From contig JARBTY010000085.1 of the NCBI GenBank assembly GCA_029239935.1, positions 1-11,584 on the forward strand: a stretch of DNA of 11,584 bases. Reading direction: 5' to 3'. Each line of letters begins with the position of its first letter. The first letter of the stretch is position 1. Under the pieces are notes generated by a model. That model was not told the origin of the DNA. It was given only the letters and a program-made list of their open reading frames with translations, and did no database searches. This document shows positions 9,196 to 11,584 of this stretch, in pieces. The DNA is from Clostridia bacterium (lineage in GTDB: Bacteria > Bacillota_A > Clostridia > Lachnospirales > Cellulosilyticaceae). Position numbers and translations under genes: made by a program.

Positions 9196-9906
9196 ATGTT
9201 AATATTTATTGCTGAAATACTAGGTACAATGCTTCTTATCTTACTTGGGGATGGTGTTGTTGCCAATGTCATCTTAGATAAATCCGGTATGAAGGGCGGA
9301 GGTTCTGTTCAAATCACCATAGCTTGGGGTCTTGCGGTATTAGTTCCTGCATTTATTTTTGGTACAGCTTCAGGAGCACATTTTAACCCGGCTTTAACAC
9401 TTGCTTTGGCATTAGAAGGCAGTGTTGCTTGGGGGATGGTTCCGATTTATGTTGCAGGGCAGTTTATAGGGGCATTTTTAGGAGCTGTTTTAGTTTATAT
9501 CTTATTCAAAGGACAATTTGATGCAACAGAAGATCCAGCCACAAAACGCGGCGTATTTTGTACAGCACCTGCTGTACCCAATACAGGACTTAACCTTTTA
9601 AGTGAAGCGATAGGAACCTTTGTATTGGTGTTTGCGATTAAAGGCCTTGGAAATGTTACCAACTGTGCACCAGGAGTAGATAAACTTTTAGTATTTGGTA
9701 TTATCGTTTCCATTGGTATGTCTTTAGGCGGATTGACCGGGTATGCTATTAATCCAGCCAGAGATTTGGGTCCTCGTATAGCTCATGCTTTACTTCCTAT
9801 AAAAGGAAAAGGAGATTCAAATTGGGGGTATGCATGGATTCCAGTAGTAGGACCAATTATTGGAGCAGCAATAGCAGTATTGCTTTTTAATGTCATTCCG
9901 TGGTAA
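9196..9906 (+). CDS. glpF: Glycerol uptake facilitator (aquaglyceroporin)
   Basis: A 236-residue MIP-family channel for passive glycerol entry. Both pore half-helix motifs are present: NPA at 64-66 within HFNPALTLA and NPARD at 186-190. The aspartate after the second NPA is typical of glycerol-conducting members rather than water-only aquaporins. Six hydrophobic helices fit the sequence, starting with LIFIAEILGTMLLILLGDGVV minus its flanks. ATG 9196 was chosen: AGGGGG at 9182-9187 is 8 bases upstream, whereas the in-frame TTG at 9190 would sit only 2 bases from that site. It follows glpK closely and is surely co-transcribed with it. Confidence 0.95.
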   Translation: MLIFIAEILGTMLLILLGDGVVANVILDKSGMKGGGSVQITIAWGLAVLVPAFIFGTASGAHFNPALTLALALEGSVAWGMVPIYVAGQFIGAFLGAVLVYILFKGQFDATEDPATKRGVFCTAPAVPNTGLNLLSEAIGTFVLVFAIKGLGNVTNCAPGVDKLLVFGIIVSIGMSLGGLTGYAINPARDLGPRIAHALLPIKGKGDSNWGYAWIPVVGPIIGAAIAVLLFNVIPW

Positions 9907-9922
9907 TATAGAGATATAACAC

Positions 9923-9950
9923 AACCAAAGAAGAAAAGATTTCTTTGGTT
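9923..9950 (+). promoter_or_regulatory. Perfect 10-bp hairpin after glpF
   Basis: AACCAAAGAA (9923-9932) pairs exactly with TTCTTTGGTT (9941-9950) around an 8-base loop. It is followed by ACAAAAG rather than a T-run, so it is not a standard terminator. It lies 16 bases after the glpF stop and 20 bases before the second leader motif. An mRNA-stabilising 3' end for glpK-glpF or a part of the leader fold are both possible. Confidence 0.5.
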
Positions 9951-9970
9951 ACAAAAGTGAATAGAAGCGC

Positions 9971-9982
9971 GGTAGATAAGAG
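9971..9982 (+). promoter_or_regulatory. Leader motif copy 2, candidate GlpP RNA target
   Basis: GGTAGATAAGAG differs at one base from copy 1 at 6808-6819. Both copies have AATAG 6 or 7 bases upstream (9960-9964 here, 6796-6800 there). The last G of this copy is the first base of the terminator stem at 9982. CGC at 9968-9970 could pair with GCG at 9987-9989, loosely mirroring the alternative pairing of copy 1. The GlpP link is an inference. Confidence 0.5.
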
Positions 9983-10032
9983 TCAAGCGAAAACAGACAC
10001 ATAAGAGGTCTAAGTTTCGCTTGGCTTTTTTT
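9982..10032 (+). terminator. Intrinsic terminator between glpF and the dehydrogenase gene
   Basis: GTCAAGCGAAA (9982-9992) pairs with TTTCGCTTGGC (10015-10025) over 11 positions with one G-U pair. AGAC and GTCT inside can add an inner stem. Seven T residues follow at 10026-10032. The dehydrogenase start is only 42 bases further and no promoter is seen after glpF. Expression of the downstream genes therefore seems to need read-through of this terminator. Confidence 0.85.
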
Positions 10033-10074
10033 GTTACTAAAGTTCAAAAATATAAAAGTAAAGGAGCATGCAAA

Positions 10075-11514
10075 ATGACAGATATTATTATTATTGGAGC
10101 AGGTGTTGCGGGATGTGCAGTTGCAAGAGAACTTTCGAAATATCAAGTAAAAATCTGTGTTGTTGAAAAAGAAGAAGATGTATGCTGCGGAACCAGCAAG
10201 GCTAATAGTGCAATTGTGCATGCAGGTTATGACGCTGCGGAAGGCTCGCTGATGGCAAAGTTAAATGTACAAGGCAATGAAATGATGGAAGCTTTGTCAA
10301 AGGAACTGGACTTTTCGTTTCAAAGAAATGGTTCGCTTATCATCTGTTTAAACAAGGAAGACCGGCCAAACTTAGAAAAGCTTTATCAAAGAGGGCTTAA
10401 AAATGGTGTAAAGGGACTCCAAATCCTTACAAAAGAAGAAGTATTACAGATGGAGCCAAATGTTAATGAGAATATTGAAGGCGCCCTATATGCACCAACG
10501 GGCGGTATTGTTTGTCCTTTTGGGCTGACAATCGCACTTGCAGAAAATGCCTATGATAATGGTGTTGAATTTAAATTTAATACTGAAGTGTTAGATATTA
10601 TAAAAGAGGATGGCTTTTATCAGTTAAAAACAAATCAAGGAACTTTTGAAGCCAAATATGTCATTAATGCAGCAGGTGTTTATGGAGATAGATTCCACAA
10701 TATGGTGAGTAAGCATAAGATCCATATTACGGCGCGCAGGGGGGATTACTGTCTGCTGGATAAATCAGTTGGCGATTATGTGAGCAGAACTATTTTCCAA
10801 GTGCCTACCAAGTATGGAAAAGGGGTTTTAGTGACACCCACTGTTCATGGCAACCTGCTTGTAGGTCCGACAGCCATTGATATTCAGGATAAGGAAGCGA
10901 TAGAGGTCACTCAGGAGGGGCTTAGTGAGGTGATTGCCAAAGCCAATCATACAGTGAAAAATCTGCCTATTCGCCAGGTCATTACCTCTTTTGCAGGACT
11001 TAGAGCCCATGAAGATGGCCATGAGTTTATTATCGGAGAGGTGGAGGACGCAAAAGGTTTTATTGATGTAGTGGGCATTGAATCCCCAGGGCTCAGCAGT
11101 GCACCTGCAATTGGGGTGATGACAGCTGATATTCTGCAGCGTCTGATGCAATTAGAAAAGAAGACTTCTTTTATAGGAACAAGAAAAGGTATTACGCACT
11201 TTAGTGAGTTAACGATGGAAGAGAAAAACAAGTTGATTCGTCAAAAACCGGCGTATGGCAATATCATTTGCCGTTGTGAAATGATAACAGAGGGAGAAAT
11301 TTTGGAGGCTATTCATAGGCCGCTGGGAGCAACCACCCTAGATGGTATAAAAAGAAGAACAAGAGCTGGTATGGGCAGGTGTCAAGCTGGGTTTTGTGCA
11401 CCAAAGACCATGGAGATTTTAAGCAGGGAGCTACAACTAGATCTAACACAAATTACAAAGGCTGGAAAAGCATCTCAAATCGTGGTGGGACATAATAAGG
11501 ACAAAAACTTATAA
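10075..11514 (+). CDS. GlpA-like FAD glycerol-3-phosphate dehydrogenase with BFD-type [2Fe-2S] tail
   Basis: Likely oxidises glycerol-3-phosphate to dihydroxyacetone phosphate; the substrate is inferred from the operon. The 479-residue protein starts with a dinucleotide-binding IIIIGAGVAGCAVAREL motif (about 4-20), followed by a DAO-type flavin domain to about residue 360, including GTSKANSAIVHAGYD. The tail (about 395-455) is a BFD-like iron-sulfur domain with C399-x-C401 and C436-x4-C441. E. coli GlpA has the same two-part plan but is somewhat longer. This architecture points to the anaerobic type that passes electrons to a partner protein rather than to the single-subunit GlpD. ATG 10075 is preferred: AAGGAG at 10061-10066 is 8 bases upstream. 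An in-frame TTG at 10021 falls inside the terminator stem. Related DAO enzymes such as hydroxyglutarate oxidases are an alternative. Confidence 0.85.
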   Translation: MTDIIIIGAGVAGCAVARELSKYQVKICVVEKEEDVCCGTSKANSAIVHAGYDAAEGSLMAKLNVQGNEMMEALSKELDFSFQRNGSLIICLNKEDRPNLEKLYQRGLKNGVKGLQILTKEEVLQMEPNVNENIEGALYAPTGGIVCPFGLTIALAENAYDNGVEFKFNTEVLDIIKEDGFYQLKTNQGTFEAKYVINAAGVYGDRFHNMVSKHKIHITARRGDYCLLDKSVGDYVSRTIFQVPTKYGKGVLVTPTVHGNLLVGPTAIDIQDKEAIEVTQEGLSEVIAKANHTVKNLPIRQVITSFAGLRAHEDGHEFIIGEVEDAKGFIDVVGIESPGLSSAPAIGVMTADILQRLMQLEKKTSFIGTRKGITHFSELTMEEKNKLIRQKPAYGNIICRCEMITEGEILEAIHRPLGATTLDGIKRRTRAGMGRCQAGFCAPKTMEILSRELQLDLTQITKAGKASQIVVGHNKDKNL

Positions 11515-11527
11515 GGAGGGGGCGTGC

Positions 11528-11584
11528 ATGGTGACGTATGACATTGTGATAGTTGGAGGAGGCCCAGCTGGACTTGCAGCAGCT
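11528..11584 (+). CDS. FAD/NAD-binding oxidoreductase, N-terminal part (runs off right edge)
   Basis: Nineteen residues are visible, MVTYDIVIVGGGPAGLAAA. They form the first strand, glycine-rich turn G-G-G-P-A-G and helix start of a Rossmann fold that binds FAD in pyridine-nucleotide oxidoreductases. AAGGAGGGGG at 11513-11522 overlaps the stop codon of the dehydrogenase and is 5 bases before the ATG, so the two genes are translationally close. In many clostridial operons the BFD-tailed dehydrogenase is followed by such a flavoprotein and then a small DUF1667 protein; a role as electron-transfer partner is inferred. Nothing beyond the nucleotide-binding start can be judged. Confidence 0.8.
   Translation, partial: MVTYDIVIVGGGPAGLAAA

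Overview
The window is AT-rich DNA whose genes carry strong AGGAGG-type ribosome binding sites. It looks like a low-GC Firmicute, most likely a motile or environmental anaerobic member of the Clostridia. Supporting this are the GlpP antiterminator, the GlpA-like dehydrogenase with a BFD-type iron-sulfur tail followed by a flavin oxidoreductase, and the clostridial style of the cyclic-di-GMP proteins. The species cannot be named from the sequence alone.

Left half (1-6646) is a signalling region. A lipoprotein gene runs off the left edge on the minus strand. Divergent from it is a probable three-gene operon: an HD-GYP cyclic-di-GMP phosphodiesterase (347-1417), a large hybrid histidine kinase with GAF, PAS, HisKA, HATPase, two receivers and an HPt domain (1435-4278), and a stand-alone CheY-like receiver (4340-4702). 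The operon ends at a modest intrinsic terminator. A separate unit follows, with its own candidate promoter: a membrane diguanylate cyclase with an external sensor domain and seven further membrane helices (4982-6646). Enzymes that make and destroy cyclic-di-GMP therefore sit beside a phosphorelay.

Right half (6756-11584) is a glycerol catabolism operon: glpP (RNA antiterminator), glpK (glycerol kinase), glpF (glycerol facilitator), a GlpA-like glycerol-3-phosphate dehydrogenase and the first codons of a partner flavoprotein. Glycerol enters through GlpF, is phosphorylated by GlpK and is oxidised by the dehydrogenase with electrons leaving through its partner; GlpP is expected to sense glycerol-3-phosphate.

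The most informative non-coding signal is a pair of leaders, one before glpP and one before the GlpA-like gene. Each has an intrinsic terminator, and each has the same 12-base motif GGKAGATAAGAG ending at the first base of the terminator stem. This is a good candidate for the RNA target of GlpP, implying autoregulation of glpP and separate gating of the dehydrogenase. A roughly 100-bp MITE-like inverted-repeat element lies between glpP and glpK.
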